Shown: positions 1 to 8,255 of the stretch, piece after piece
Layout of the letters: each line of letters starts with the position of its first letter
Position numbering within the stretch: position 1 is the first letter of the stretch
NCBI RefSeq assembly: GCF_005771405.1
Contig: NZ_VAUA01000009.1
Coordinates: 124,001 to 188,000, forward strand
From: Parasedimentitalea maritima
GTDB taxonomy: Bacteria; Pseudomonadota; Alphaproteobacteria; Rhodobacterales; Rhodobacteraceae
Direction of reading: 5' to 3'
Length of the DNA: 64,000 nucleotides
Made by a program: the position numbers and the translations under genes
The notes under the pieces: model-generated
What the model saw: only the letters and a program-made list of their open reading frames with translations
What the model was told of the DNA's origin: nothing
The model's database searches: none

Positions 1-724
1 CTGCGCTTTCACCACAGGTTTTCATCGCATCTGCTTCAATTTCCAGCTGATCACTTAAGCTATTGGTGGCCGAGGCCTGAATGGTCATTTTAGTCAGCCC
101 CAAACCCAACGTCGGGCCATTGGCTAGCTTTCCAGCCAAGGCTCGCGCCTGAGCCATCAAATCAACGTCAGGATAGGCCTTCCAGATCAAACCCCAGTCT
201 TCGGCCTTCTGGGCGGGCAATGGCTCGCCAGTCAGAGCCAAGCCTTTGGCACGGGCCTCGCCCAGCAAATGCGGCAGATGCCAGCTGCCACCTGTGTCGG
301 GGATCAATCCAACCTTGGAAAACGACTGAATGAACTTGGCACTCTCACAGGCCAGCACCAAATCACATGCCAAAGCCAAATTGGCCCCGGCCCCAGCGGC
401 CACGCCATTCACCGCACAAATCACCGGGAATTCCAGCGATCGGATCAACCGCACCAATGGTGCATAAAAGGTGCGAACTGTGTTGCCCAAATCTGGCGGA
501 CCATCTGACTTTGACGGATCACGATCCCCCAAATCCTGCCCAGCGCAAAATCCGCGCCCTGCCCCGGTCAGCAGCACTGCGCGGGCGCCACCATCACGGG
601 CAACTTCCAGTGCTGCGCGCAGGGCATAGTGCATCTCATCGTTAAAGGCGTTCAAACGATCCGGACGATTAAGGGTGATTTCCACCCAGGTTCCGTGATC
701 CTCTGTCAGAATTGACGCAGTCAT
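1..724 (-). CDS. paaG: PaaG, ring-1,2-epoxyphenylacetyl-CoA isomerase (partial)
   Basis: Enoyl-CoA hydratase/isomerase (crotonase) fold. It is expected to isomerise the epoxide of phenylacetyl-CoA to oxepin-CoA in the cytoplasm. I translated the minus strand from the ATG at 724, and the frame stays open to the window edge (241 codons). Crotonase hallmarks are present: NRPDRLNAFNDEM near residue 19, the oxyanion-hole segment GAGRGFCAGQDLGDRD near residue 52, and NGVAAGAGANLALACD near 107. The run GFCAGQDL followed by PDLG and FY-PLVR is as in E. coli PaaG, which favours PaaG over PaaF. The C-terminal ~20 residues lie outside. It diverges from paaZ, which acts on its product, across a 122-bp promoter region. 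Confidence 0.92.
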   Translation of the reverse strand, partial: MTASILTEDHGTWVEITLNRPDRLNAFNDEMHYALRAALEVARDGGARAVLLTGAGRGFCAGQDLGDRDPSKSDGPPDLGNTVRTFYAPLVRLIRSLEFPVICAVNGVAAGAGANLALACDLVLACESAKFIQSFSKVGLIPDTGGSWHLPHLLGEARAKGLALTGEPLPAQKAEDWGLIWKAYPDVDLMAQARALAGKLANGPTLGLGLTKMTIQASATNSLSDQLEIEADAMKTCGESA

Positions 725-778
725 ATGACTATCCCCTATCTATGCGCAGTGCCCTAATGGCCGTTTTGACAAATTTCT

Positions 779-808
779 TGCATAAACCGACCGGTTGGTC
801 AATATATT
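779..808 (+). promoter_or_regulatory. paaZ promoter with palindromic operator
   Basis: ACCGACCGGTTGGT at 786-799 is a 14-bp palindrome with six of seven pairs matching. It lies between a plausible -35 (TTGCAT, 779-784) and -10 (TATATT, 803-808) spaced 18 bp. The shape fits the TetR-type PaaR operators known upstream of paa genes in many proteobacteria. No TetR gene is in the window, and paaX lies downstream of paaZ, so the cognate regulator is not settled. Confidence 0.45.
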
Positions 809-846
809 CTGCAACCCTACCAACTCTCACGTTCAAGGAGCGCGAC

Positions 847-2877
847 ATGAGCATTCAACAGGTTTCCAGTTTTGCCGCGGGCCAATGGATCACCCCCGGT
901 GCCGGGGCACGCAACATCGCAAGCGCCATCACCGGTGACGTCATCGCAACCGCCGGCAACGACGCGCTGGATGTGCAATCTATGCTCGATCACGCCCGCA
1001 GTGTTGGTGGCCCCGCCCTACGTGCGCTGACATTCCATGACCGTGCCCGAATGCTCAAAGCACTGGCCGCTCATCTGAACCAACACAAACAGACCCTATA
1101 CGAGGCGTCTTTTGACACTGGCGCGACCCAAAATGATCACATGATCGATGTGGATGGCGGAATTGGCACCATGTTTGTGTTTGCCTCCAAAGGGCGGCGG
1201 GAAATGCCCGATGGGCAAGTCTATCTGGATGGAGACGTCGAGCAGCTTAGCCGCCACGGAACCTTTCTAGGCCAGCATATTTGCACACCGCTGCAGGGTG
1301 TTGCCGTTCACATCAACGCGTTCAATTTCCCCGTTTGGGGCATGCTGGAAAAGCTAGCACCGACACTGTTGGCTGGCGTACCGGCAATTGTGAAGCCTGC
1401 CACCAACAGTTGCTATGTCACTGAGCTGGCAGTGCGGTTGATGCTGGACAGCGGCATTTTGCCAGCTGGCGCGCTGCAATTGGTTTCAGGCGGGCTTGGC
1501 GATATGCTGGACCATCTGGGCATGATGGATATGGTCAGTTTTACCGGATCAGCCAACACCGCGCTGAAACTACGATCTAACCCGGTAATCCTTGAAAACT
1601 CGGTCCGATTTGTCGCGGAACAAGACAGCCTGAATGGCTCTATCCTAGGCCCAGATGCCACCCCCGGAACGCCAGAGTTTGACTTGTTTATCAAAGAAGT
1701 CAGTCGGGAGATGACCACTAAGGCGGGTCAGAAATGTACTGCCGTCCGCCGCATCATCGCCCCCGATGCACAGGTTGAAGCAGTCATCGAAGCGCTGTCA
1801 GCCCGACTGGCAAAGACCACAATTGGTGATCCCCGACTGGACAGCACCCGGATGGGCGCTCTGGTCAGCAACAGTCAAAAGCGTGACGTGTTGGAAAAAG
1901 CCGCGATCATCGGTCAAGAAGCCACTCGGGTTTACGGAGACCCTGATAATTTCACGGTTGATGGAGCTGATGCCAACAAAGGCGCCTTTGTTCCGCCAAT
2001 GCTGTTCCATTGCGCAGACCCTGATAATGCCCAGCGCGTCCACGATACCGAAGCCTTTGGTCCTGTCTCTACCGTGATGGGCTACCGCGATGTCGATCAT
2101 GCTGTGGCGCTTGTGAACAAGGGTCAGGGCTCGCTGGTGGCCTCCGTCATCACCCACGATCCGGAGGTGGCCCGTCAGGTTGCATTGGGCGCGGGTGCAT
2201 ATCACGGGCGTCTGTATTTCAACAACCGGGACTCGATGAAGGAATCAACCGGCCACGGTTCTCCCCTGCCCCATATGGTCCACGGTGGCCCCGGTCGTGC
2301 AGGTGGTGGCGAAGAATTGGGCGGCGTACGAGGTGTGATGCATTACATGCAGCGTACCGCCATACAGGGTTCACCCGACATTCTGTCAGCCATTGGCCAG
2401 ACGTGGGTTCCCGGTGGCACCGAAATCAAAGGTCCAGCCCATCCGTTCACACGCAAGTTTGGCGAGCTGGCGATTGGTGAAACCCTGCACAGCCCTTCGC
2501 GTATCGTCACACTTGAAGACATCGAAGCCTTCGCCAATTTTACCGGCGACACGTTTTATGCCCACATGGACGATGACGCCGCCAAGCGGAACCCGTTCTT
2601 CCCCGGCCGGGTGGCACATGGCTATTTGCTGTTATCCTTTGCCGCGGGCCTGTTTGTTGAGCCAAATGAGGGTCCGGTGCTGGCGAATACCGGGTTGGAC
2701 AACCTGCGTTTCATGAAGCCAGTTTCGGCGGGTGATAGCATCAAAGTTCGCCTGACTGTCAAGAAAAAGACCCCCCGCAATGAGGAGTACGGCGAGGTGC
2801 GTTGGCATGTTACGCTGACCAATCAGGACGACGAACAAGTGGCTGAATACGAATTGCTGACTATGAACGCGTTCTAA
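847..2877 (+). CDS. paaZ: PaaZ, bifunctional oxepin-CoA hydrolase / semialdehyde dehydrogenase
   Basis: Fusion protein of 676 residues (E. coli PaaZ has 681). It opens the oxepin-CoA ring and oxidises the resulting semialdehyde in phenylacetate degradation. Residues 1 to ~530 form an aldehyde dehydrogenase with catalytic Cys297 (GQKCTAV) and Glu258 ([10 protein letters not shown]). The C-terminal ~140 residues form a MaoC hot-dog hydratase, with Asp568 and His573 in [10 protein letters not shown] and the motif [12 protein letters not shown]. The frame is open upstream to 712, but the ATG at 847 has a good ribosome site (AAGGAG at 835-840) and gives the family length. Earlier starts would run through the promoter. 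Both active sites look intact. It diverges from paaG. Confidence 0.95.
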   Translation: MSIQQVSSFAAGQWITPGAGARNIASAITGDVIATAGNDALDVQSMLDHARSVGGPALRALTFHDRARMLKALAAHLNQHKQTLYEASFDTGATQNDHMIDVDGGIGTMFVFASKGRREMPDGQVYLDGDVEQLSRHGTFLGQHICTPLQGVAVHINAFNFPVWGMLEKLAPTLLAGVPAIVKPATNSCYVTELAVRLMLDSGILPAGALQLVSGGLGDMLDHLGMMDMVSFTGSANTALKLRSNPVILENSVRFVAEQDSLNGSILGPDATPGTPEFDLFIKEVSREMTTKAGQKCTAVRRIIAPDAQVEAVIEALSARLAKTTIGDPRLDSTRMGALVSNSQKRDVLEKAAIIGQEATRVYGDPDNFTVDGADANKGAFVPPMLFHCADPDNAQRVHDTEAFGPVSTVMGYRDVDHAVALVNKGQGSLVASVITHDPEVARQVALGAGAYHGRLYFNNRDSMKESTGHGSPLPHMVHGGPGRAGGGEELGGVRGVMHYMQRTAIQGSPDILSAIGQTWVPGGTEIKGPAHPFTRKFGELAIGETLHSPSRIVTLEDIEAFANFTGDTFYAHMDDDAAKRNPFFPGRVAHGYLLLSFAAGLFVEPNEGPVLANTGLDNLRFMKPVSAGDSIKVRLTVKKKTPRNEEYGEVRWHVTLTNQDDEQVAEYELLTMNAF

Positions 2878-2940
2878 GCGCAGAGCACTTCATACCCTCA
2901 CAGGCTGAACAACAGACTGTCTATGAACGTAATTAGGCTG

Positions 2941-2960
2941 GTCTCCCCCCAAGGGGAGAC
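2941..2960. terminator. Perfect 8-bp hairpin between paaZ and paaX
   Basis: GTCTCCCC, loop CCAA, GGGGAGAC: a perfect stem 64 bp after the paaZ stop and 14 bp before the chosen paaX start. No T-run follows, so it may be a weak terminator, a transcript-stabilising stem or an autoregulatory operator. Confidence 0.45.
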
Positions 2961-2973
2961 CTACATAGGTTAC

Positions 2974-3777
2974 ATGATACATACAGATAACCCGTGCTTT
3001 GAAACCAGTGTTAACCTATTGAACGACCCGCAGAACCAGCGGGTTTGGTCGATTATCATCTCGCTTTTTGGCGACATGGCGCAACAACCCAAAGACCAAA
3101 TCAGCGGCGGCGCACTGACCCGTGTTATTACACCTTTGGGTATTAAACCCGAAGCAATCAGAGTTGCCCTGCACCGGCTTCGTAAAGATGGCTGGATTGA
3201 AAGCGTTCGCTCTGGACGGGCCTCGGTTCATTACCTAACCGAGTTTGGCCGCACCCAATGCGCGGCAGTTACACCGCGGATCTATGCTCGTGAACCGGGG
3301 GCACCGCAAAGCTGGCATCTATTGATTGCCGCCGAGACCTGTGGTCAGGCAGCGTTGGACGAGGCATTGCTGCTGCCGGGCTATATTGCAGTTAACCGCA
3401 CCACAGCATTGGGGTTTGGTCCAAAACCCGGAAAAACTCAGGATCTTCTGGCGCTGGATGCAGATAATTTGACTTTACCAAACTGGTTTAAAACTCAGCT
3501 GTTTCCTGCCGATTTATCAAATTCCTGTGCCGCCCTGCTAAAAGCAGTCAACGCGATCCCTGACCCAGCGCCGGATCTGAACTCAGCGCAGGTTGCCACG
3601 TTGCGTACGCTGATCGTGCACCGCTGGCGTCGTGTTGTGCTGCGCCACCCTGATTTGCCTGCCAGTTTTCACCCAGCAGGCTGGGTTGGTGAGGCTTGCC
3701 AAAGAAGGGTGTTTTCCTTGCTCGACCAACTGCCCCGTCCCGTTTTGGCTGACTTGTGCGAAACCCCAGAAATTTGA
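2974..3777 (+). CDS. paaX: PaaX-family transcriptional regulator
   Basis: PaaX-type regulator of 267 residues from the ATG at 2974 (family usually 260-310). PaaX proteins repress phenylacetate genes and are released by phenylacetyl-CoA. The N-terminal winged helix shows the family pattern: NQRVWSIIISLFGDM, then a second helix with IKPEAIRVALHRLRKDGWIES, which resembles the PaaX DNA-reading segment. The C-terminal half ends with HRWRRVVLRHPDLPASFHP, a typical PaaX signature. An upstream ATG at 2923 is in frame but would place the 2941-2960 hairpin inside the gene and has no ribosome site, so I prefer 2974, although its own site (AGG) is weak. Its position after paaZ supports a role in controlling the paa genes. 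Confidence 0.85.
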   Translation: MIHTDNPCFETSVNLLNDPQNQRVWSIIISLFGDMAQQPKDQISGGALTRVITPLGIKPEAIRVALHRLRKDGWIESVRSGRASVHYLTEFGRTQCAAVTPRIYAREPGAPQSWHLLIAAETCGQAALDEALLLPGYIAVNRTTALGFGPKPGKTQDLLALDADNLTLPNWFKTQLFPADLSNSCAALLKAVNAIPDPAPDLNSAQVATLRTLIVHRWRRVVLRHPDLPASFHPAGWVGEACQRRVFSLLDQLPRPVLADLCETPEI

Positions 3778-3804
3778 CCAACTGCCACCAATCGGAGCCT
3801 GGCT

Positions 3805-4761
3805 ATGACTGTTATTAACTCTCTTGCCCTGGCCGGTCTGGCACTGCCGGCAGCTTTTTTGTCGGCATCACATCTAAAAACCCGCCGTTTGGCGCGCAGG
3901 GCTGAAACCTTGGTGCCGCCCGTTGGTCAGTTGCAAATGGTACCCGGTGGCTCAATCCACTATGTTGAAATGGGCCCGCGAGAGGCGCCGCCACTGGTCT
4001 TGATCCATGGGCTGTCAGGACAGTTGCAGCATTTCACCTATGCCCTCGCGGAGCTGCTGACACCTGATTTTCGGGTCATCATCCTGGACCGCCCCGGCTG
4101 TGGCTATTCAACTCGCAATCAGGATCATCTCGCTACTCTGTCTGAGCAGGCGCGGATGATCCAAAGCTTTCTGGACCTGCGTAATGTAGATCAACCAATT
4201 CTGTGCGGCCATTCACTGGGTGGCGCTATTGCACTGGCAATGGCACTCAACGCACCACAGAAAATACGCGGGCTAGCACTATTGGCGCCTCTGACCCACC
4301 CGGTTGCTGATGCTGGCAGCTTTAAGGGACTAATCATACATTCCCCATTTATGCGCCGCCTGATTGCTCAGACGGTTGCAATCCCTGCCGCGCAACGCAC
4401 TGCCACTGAAGTTCTGCAGCAGATTTTCGCTCCCTCCCCCTGCCCCGAGGATTTCCTGATCCAAGCGGGGGGCGCGCTTGGTCTACGTCCCAAGAGTTTT
4501 GTAGCCGCATCATCCGACGCCACGCTGGCCAGTGCTGGTATTGGGGAACAATCCCCCCGCTATGCCTCTGAGTTAAAGACACCCGGCGCGATCTTGTTTG
4601 GCTCCCAAGATGCGGTCCTTGACGTAAAGACAAATGGGAACGCCATGGAACAATATGGCCTGCACTGCGAAACCGAACCCAACCAGGGGCATATGCTGCC
4701 AATCACCGCACCAGCCCGGTGTAACCAGTTCATCCGGAACACTGTCGACAGTCGGTGCTGA
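3805..4761 (+). CDS. Alpha/beta hydrolase
   Basis: Alpha/beta-hydrolase fold enzyme of 318 residues. The catalytic triad can be placed: Ser137 in GHSLGG, Asp269 in FGSQDAVLD and His296 in EPNQGHMLP. The oxyanion segment VLIHGLSGQ is near residue 66. The first ~20 residues (INSLALAGLALPAAFLSASH) are hydrophobic, so the protein is probably membrane-anchored or exported. It starts 27 bp after paaX with a GGAG ribosome site and may be co-transcribed with it. Substrate cannot be told from sequence; a thioesterase or carboxylesterase connected to aromatic catabolism is one option, a general esterase another. Confidence 0.85.
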   Translation: MTVINSLALAGLALPAAFLSASHLKTRRLARRAETLVPPVGQLQMVPGGSIHYVEMGPREAPPLVLIHGLSGQLQHFTYALAELLTPDFRVIILDRPGCGYSTRNQDHLATLSEQARMIQSFLDLRNVDQPILCGHSLGGAIALAMALNAPQKIRGLALLAPLTHPVADAGSFKGLIIHSPFMRRLIAQTVAIPAAQRTATEVLQQIFAPSPCPEDFLIQAGGALGLRPKSFVAASSDATLASAGIGEQSPRYASELKTPGAILFGSQDAVLDVKTNGNAMEQYGLHCETEPNQGHMLPITAPARCNQFIRNTVDSRC

Positions 4762-4898
4762 GCCCAAACGCTCATCATTTCCAGCCAGCTGCAGGCCTCA
4801 CTTCACCCCAGTCAGAAAAACACACCGCAATGCCCATTTGCAGTACTTTCTCTCTTGACCCCGCCCCGTGAACCTCCTAAATCGCCTGCACACGGCGT

Positions 4899-4975
4899 GG
4901 CGGTATAGCTCAGTTGGTTAGAGCAGCGGAATCATAATCCGCGTGTCCGGGGTTCAAGTCCCTGTACCGCCACCA
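4899..4975 (+). tRNA. tRNA-Met (CAT), elongator type
   Basis: A 77-nt cloverleaf: acceptor arm GGCGGTA paired with TACCGCC, D arm GCTC-AGTTGGTTA-GAGC, anticodon arm GCGGA-ATCATAA-TCCGC with anticodon CAT, T arm with GGTTCAAGTCC, and an encoded CCA end. The first acceptor pair is G-C, unlike the C-A mismatch of initiator tRNA. The anticodon stem matches alphaproteobacterial elongator tRNA-Met as I remember it. A lysidine-modified tRNA-Ile2 also carries CAT in DNA and cannot be fully excluded. Confidence 0.93.
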
Positions 4976-5859
4976 AAACTCTTCTATCGCAAGAGTTTAA
5001 AGACCAGACCCCAAGTCGAAGATCTTATAGAAATTCTATTTTTGAAACGATGTCGCGAATGCGTGGACATTCAAGGAAACAATTGACGCCCCCATATGCT
5101 CTGGTCTGACAGGCATTTCGCGCAGATCGAAATCACTTCGACGAAACAAACACAAACGCTTGAAAGCCTGCCACCACACAGTCGACAGTTTCAACCAAAT
5201 CACGAGCCAGAACATGCGCTAATGCGATCCGTGCAGGCGGTCGGTTCCAAGCTTATCGAGGTGAACACACACGATTTTGGTAACTGCATCGGATTTACCG
5301 GAGTAGCCCTGCTAGCGAAATCCATTATCTCCGCTCGCACTCAACCCGAGCATCGGTGTGTCGCCGTTGATCAACTGGCAGCGACCCCCGCCTATCTAAC
5401 CGAAATTCAAAATTCGGCTCCGCAACTTTACAACAGGCCGCTTGGAGTGAAATCACAGATTGAGGTGCATGTCTTAGCTTATTAGACGTCAGGACCCATG
5501 GCGTTAGAAATAAGGAATGAGATCAACGTTTCATCATAGAAGTTGATACGCAGGATCAGTTGAACTTTCATCCCATGGTCTGGCGCGACCAGTCACAACA
5601 GCAGTTGCGGGTTGTCACCAAGGCTTGGCAATAAGGCGATGCGTGCCTCTCTGATGACAGCGATTCACAATATATTCGAACGGATGAGTACCGCCACCAC
5701 GAGCAGTTGGCCCACCCAGCCCGGCCCAGGGTAAAGACCGATTCCGAAAGAGTTCTCCTTTCTGTCGCCGGTGATGGGCTGCCGTTCGTGGGGTCTTGAA
5801 AATATCCCAGTGTCACGCGCAACCTTACTGAGACGAAAACAACCTACAATCCCAAACCG
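4976..5859. other. Gene-poor stretch after tRNA-Met
   Basis: No gene I can support in 884 bp. The longest plus-strand frame (5096-5485, 129 codons) has no ribosome site, no recognisable motif and a low-complexity start. A minus-strand frame of 84 codons at 5568-5822 is rich in Trp, Arg and Ser, as expected of noise. One minus-strand reading of 5480-5810 is hydrophobic but interrupted by two stops, which could be a decayed membrane-protein gene. I did not find a second copy of the tRNA 3' end that would mark an element boundary. Confidence 0.5.
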
Positions 5860-6732
5860 TCAGGAAAATTTGCGGAACAGTCTTGTCATGTCGAACAGTT
5901 CATCCAGCCGGTCATAGCGATCTCGGGTTTCACTCCAGCCCTCTTCTTGGGTGGCTGCAATCATCGCCTCAAGCAACATCATGGTAGAGATGTTAGAATC
6001 CCAGGCTGACGGAATTTCGACCCAACAATTAAAGCTATGCTGCGCCACGGGTGCAATTGGACTGGCCCATTGATCGGTAATCAGGATGATCTTCACACCG
6101 CGATCAGCCGCCAGTTCTGCTAGCCGTTGCAGGTTGGTTTCATACCGCCGGACGTCGAACATCAGCAAAGTATCACCTTCGACCATATCCAGCACGTAAT
6201 GAGGCCAGGTTGCTGAGGACGATGTCATATGAGTCACCCGCTGCCGGATCGCCTGAAAGTGGGTAAATGCATAATCGGCCAGCGCACGGGTGATACGCCC
6301 CCCAACCACATATAGCCGCCCTTCTGTGTTGGCCAATTTCCGTACCGCAGAGTCAAACTGTTCTGGATCAATATTAAACAATGTCTGACCAAGGTTATCT
6401 GTCACGGCCTGTGCAAATCTGTTCAGAAGATGCCCTTCGGGGGCCTCGGTGATCCATTTGTCACGCCGCTGAGTCGGCCCCGAAACCTTGGCTTCTAGCT
6501 CTTTCAGCAAGGCCTGCTGGAATTGAGGATAACCTTTAAAGCCAAGCTTTTGCACCATACGGGCCACAGTTGGCGTCGACACTTCAGCATTGGCTGCCAC
6601 AATTGTAATCGATGCCAGCCCCGCAGCCGGATAGTTTTCTAGCAATGAGGTCGCGAACTTACGTTCTGATTGGGTCAATGAAGAATAGTGTTCGCGAAGC
6701 AATTCGCGGACGGTGGCGGTTGGATCGGTCAA
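5860..6732 (-). CDS. MurR/RpiR-family transcriptional regulator
   Basis: Regulator of 290 residues with an N-terminal RpiR helix-turn-helix (roughly residues 10-85; SITIVAANAEVSTPTVARMV reads as the HTH, then LGFKGYPQFQQALLKEL) and a C-terminal SIS domain (roughly 125-260) that normally binds a phosphorylated sugar or related effector. In the SIS domain the usual GxGxS segment reads VVGGRITRALADYA, so the effector may differ from a sugar phosphate. It diverges from the N-formylglutamate-amidohydrolase/TRAP/ligase operon and is the obvious candidate for its control. The intergenic region holds a perfect 16-bp palindrome at the promoter. Confidence 0.9.
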   Translation of the reverse strand: MTDPTATVRELLREHYSSLTQSERKFATSLLENYPAAGLASITIVAANAEVSTPTVARMVQKLGFKGYPQFQQALLKELEAKVSGPTQRRDKWITEAPEGHLLNRFAQAVTDNLGQTLFNIDPEQFDSAVRKLANTEGRLYVVGGRITRALADYAFTHFQAIRQRVTHMTSSSATWPHYVLDMVEGDTLLMFDVRRYETNLQRLAELAADRGVKIILITDQWASPIAPVAQHSFNCWVEIPSAWDSNISTMMLLEAMIAATQEEGWSETRDRYDRLDELFDMTRLFRKFS

Positions 6733-6772
6733 AACTGCTGTCCCATTCTAATTGCCTACCTTTTAAGCACTT

Positions 6773-6811
6773 ACCACACCAAAAACAATTCTCCTCTACG
6801 TCAGGTGTGGT
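6773..6811. repeat. Inverted repeat ACCACACC-N23-GGTGTGGT
   Basis: Two perfect 8-bp arms (6773-6780 and 6804-6811) lie in the divergent region between the RpiR gene and its presumed operon. The spacing between arm centres is 31 bp, about three helical turns. No T-run follows on either strand, so it is not a standard terminator; a regulatory role is inference. Confidence 0.5.
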
Positions 6812-6827
6812 CGTCTCTGAAAAGATA

Positions 6828-6863
6828 TTGACACATTCAATCCTTCATGGAAAGATCTTTCCA
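6828..6863 (+). promoter_or_regulatory. Promoter overlapped by perfect 16-bp palindrome (candidate RpiR operator)
   Basis: TTGACA at 6828-6833 is a consensus -35. Seventeen bp further, the -10 position (AAAGAT, 6851-6856) lies inside TGGAAAGATCTTTCCA (6848-6863), a perfect palindrome that ends 17 bp before the hydrolase start. Binding there would block RNA polymerase. The adjacent divergent RpiR-type gene is the likely source of the repressor; this link is inferred from position. Confidence 0.6.
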
Positions 6864-6880
6864 AAATGGGAGAGGGCTGT

Positions 6881-7666
6881 ATGTCATTGGGCGATTCCAA
6901 CGCTTGCGCGAAGGTCGCGGAGATCAACAATCCGGAGGGATCCGGCGTTGCCTTGATTCTCTGTGAGCATGCCAGCAATCACATTCCCGAAGCCTATTCG
7001 GGCCTGGGATTGTTGCCGGCAGACCGGGACAGCCACGCGGCCTGGGATCCGGGCGCGCGAGCCATAGCACTCCATCTAAGCGAGGCACTAAATTCTCCGA
7101 TGGTGGCCGGTCGGGTCTCGCGCCTAGTCTACGACTGCAATCGCCCACCCGAGGCAGTCTCGGCGATGCCCGAAAAATCAGAATTGGTCGAAGTTCCGGG
7201 CAACCGGAACCTGACAGACGCAGAGCGTCAGTTGCGGGTGGACGAAATCTACCGACCGTTTTGCCATGTCGTTAGCGATGTCATCACCAGCCGCAAGGCG
7301 GCAGGTATACAGACCGTTCTGATAACGATTCACAGCTTTACTCCGGTCTACTTTGGCCAGCAGCGAGCGGTGGAGATCGGCATTCTTCACGACGATGATC
7401 GCACGATGGCTGACGCCATGCTGGCCAACACCCATTCGCTGCAACACCGTCGGGTAGAGCGCAATCAGCCCTATGGTCCCCAGGATGGCGTGACGCATTC
7501 ACTGCAATTGCATGGCCTGGCCAATGGTCTGGCAAATGTAATGATCGAAGTTCGCAACGATCTCCTGCGTACACCGGAAGATGAGGTCAAGATGGCCGAA
7601 GAATTGCTGGTCATGATTAAACCCGCTCTTGCCACGTTGGCGCAACAAGGGGGCGACAATGCCTAG
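6881..7666 (+). CDS. N-formylglutamate amidohydrolase family hydrolase
   Basis: Enzyme of 261 residues in the N-formylglutamate amidohydrolase (HutG-like) family, which are zinc hydrolases cleaving an amide next to glutamate. Family landmarks: LILCEHASNHIPE near residue 26, DRDSHAAWDPGARAIA near 48, SRLVYDCNRPPEA near 82, ITIHSFTPV near 148, and VMIEVRNDLLRTPEDE near 222. I choose the ATG at 6881 because the GGGAGAGG directly upstream is its ribosome site; a frame start at 6866 would contain that site. There are no hut genes here. In an operon with a gamma-glutamyl ligase and two dehydrogenases it more likely removes the gamma-glutamyl group at the end of that pathway (inference). Confidence 0.85.
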   Translation: MSLGDSNACAKVAEINNPEGSGVALILCEHASNHIPEAYSGLGLLPADRDSHAAWDPGARAIALHLSEALNSPMVAGRVSRLVYDCNRPPEAVSAMPEKSELVEVPGNRNLTDAERQLRVDEIYRPFCHVVSDVITSRKAAGIQTVLITIHSFTPVYFGQQRAVEIGILHDDDRTMADAMLANTHSLQHRRVERNQPYGPQDGVTHSLQLHGLANGLANVMIEVRNDLLRTPEDEVKMAEELLVMIKPALATLAQQGGDNA

Positions 7667-8255
7667 AGTGATAACCGGATATATCCGTGGCGTGGACGCG
7701 ATGAACCGCTTTATCGGCCGGATCGCAATGTATCTGATCTTTGTGCTGGTTGGCGTACTGCTGTGGTCATCAATCTCCAAGACGTTTTTCTATCCGTCGA
7801 TCTGGACGCTAGAAACTGCGCAGTTTGTGATGGTTGCCTATTACATCCTTGGTGGCCCCTATTCGATCCAGATGGGATCAAACGTGCGGATGGACCTGTT
7901 TTATGGCGGCTGGTCGACCAAGACCAAAGCCTGGGTTGATGCCTTTACCGTGTTGTTCCTGATGTTCTATCTTGGCGTACTGCTCTTTGGCGCGGTGGGA
8001 TCTACCGCCTATTCATTGGGCTATTTCGGACTCGAGCCGTTCTCGTTCTTCTGGGACCTGTTTGTCACGTTATTCACCGACGGTGTGTCAGGTGTCACTG
8101 AGAAAATAGGACACATGGAGCGCAGCCCAACCGCCTGGCGACCCTTCCTGTGGCCAGTAAAATCCATGCTTTGCGTCGGGGTCATACTGATGCTGATGCA
8201 AAGCCTTGCAGAACTGTTCCGGGATATCGGACGTCTTCGTGGAGTTGACCTCTGA
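7659..8255 (+). CDS. dctQ: TRAP transporter small permease (DctQ type)
   Basis: Integral membrane protein of 198 residues with four hydrophobic segments, the DctQ pattern. It serves as the small subunit of a tripartite, sodium-driven TRAP importer in the inner membrane. Segments are seen at about residues 22-40 (IAMYLIFVLVGVLLW), 53-75, 96-120 and 165-185. The ATG at 7659 overlaps the preceding stop by 8 bp and has AGGGGG as ribosome site, so translation is probably coupled. An acidic/serine-rich stretch around residues 140-160 is longer than in minimal DctQ proteins. It works with the next two genes. Confidence 0.9.
   Translation: MPRVITGYIRGVDAMNRFIGRIAMYLIFVLVGVLLWSSISKTFFYPSIWTLETAQFVMVAYYILGGPYSIQMGSNVRMDLFYGGWSTKTKAWVDAFTVLFLMFYLGVLLFGAVGSTAYSLGYFGLEPFSFFWDLFVTLFTDGVSGVTEKIGHMERSPTAWRPFLWPVKSMLCVGVILMLMQSLAELFRDIGRLRGVDL

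Noticed and set aside
712-846. Longer N-terminus for PaaZ
   Set aside because: It would cover the promoter and operator and lacks a ribosome site; the ATG at 847 gives the family length.
5096-5485. Possible 129-residue protein after tRNA-Met
   Set aside because: No ribosome site, no motif and no neighbour context; kept only as part of the gene-poor region.
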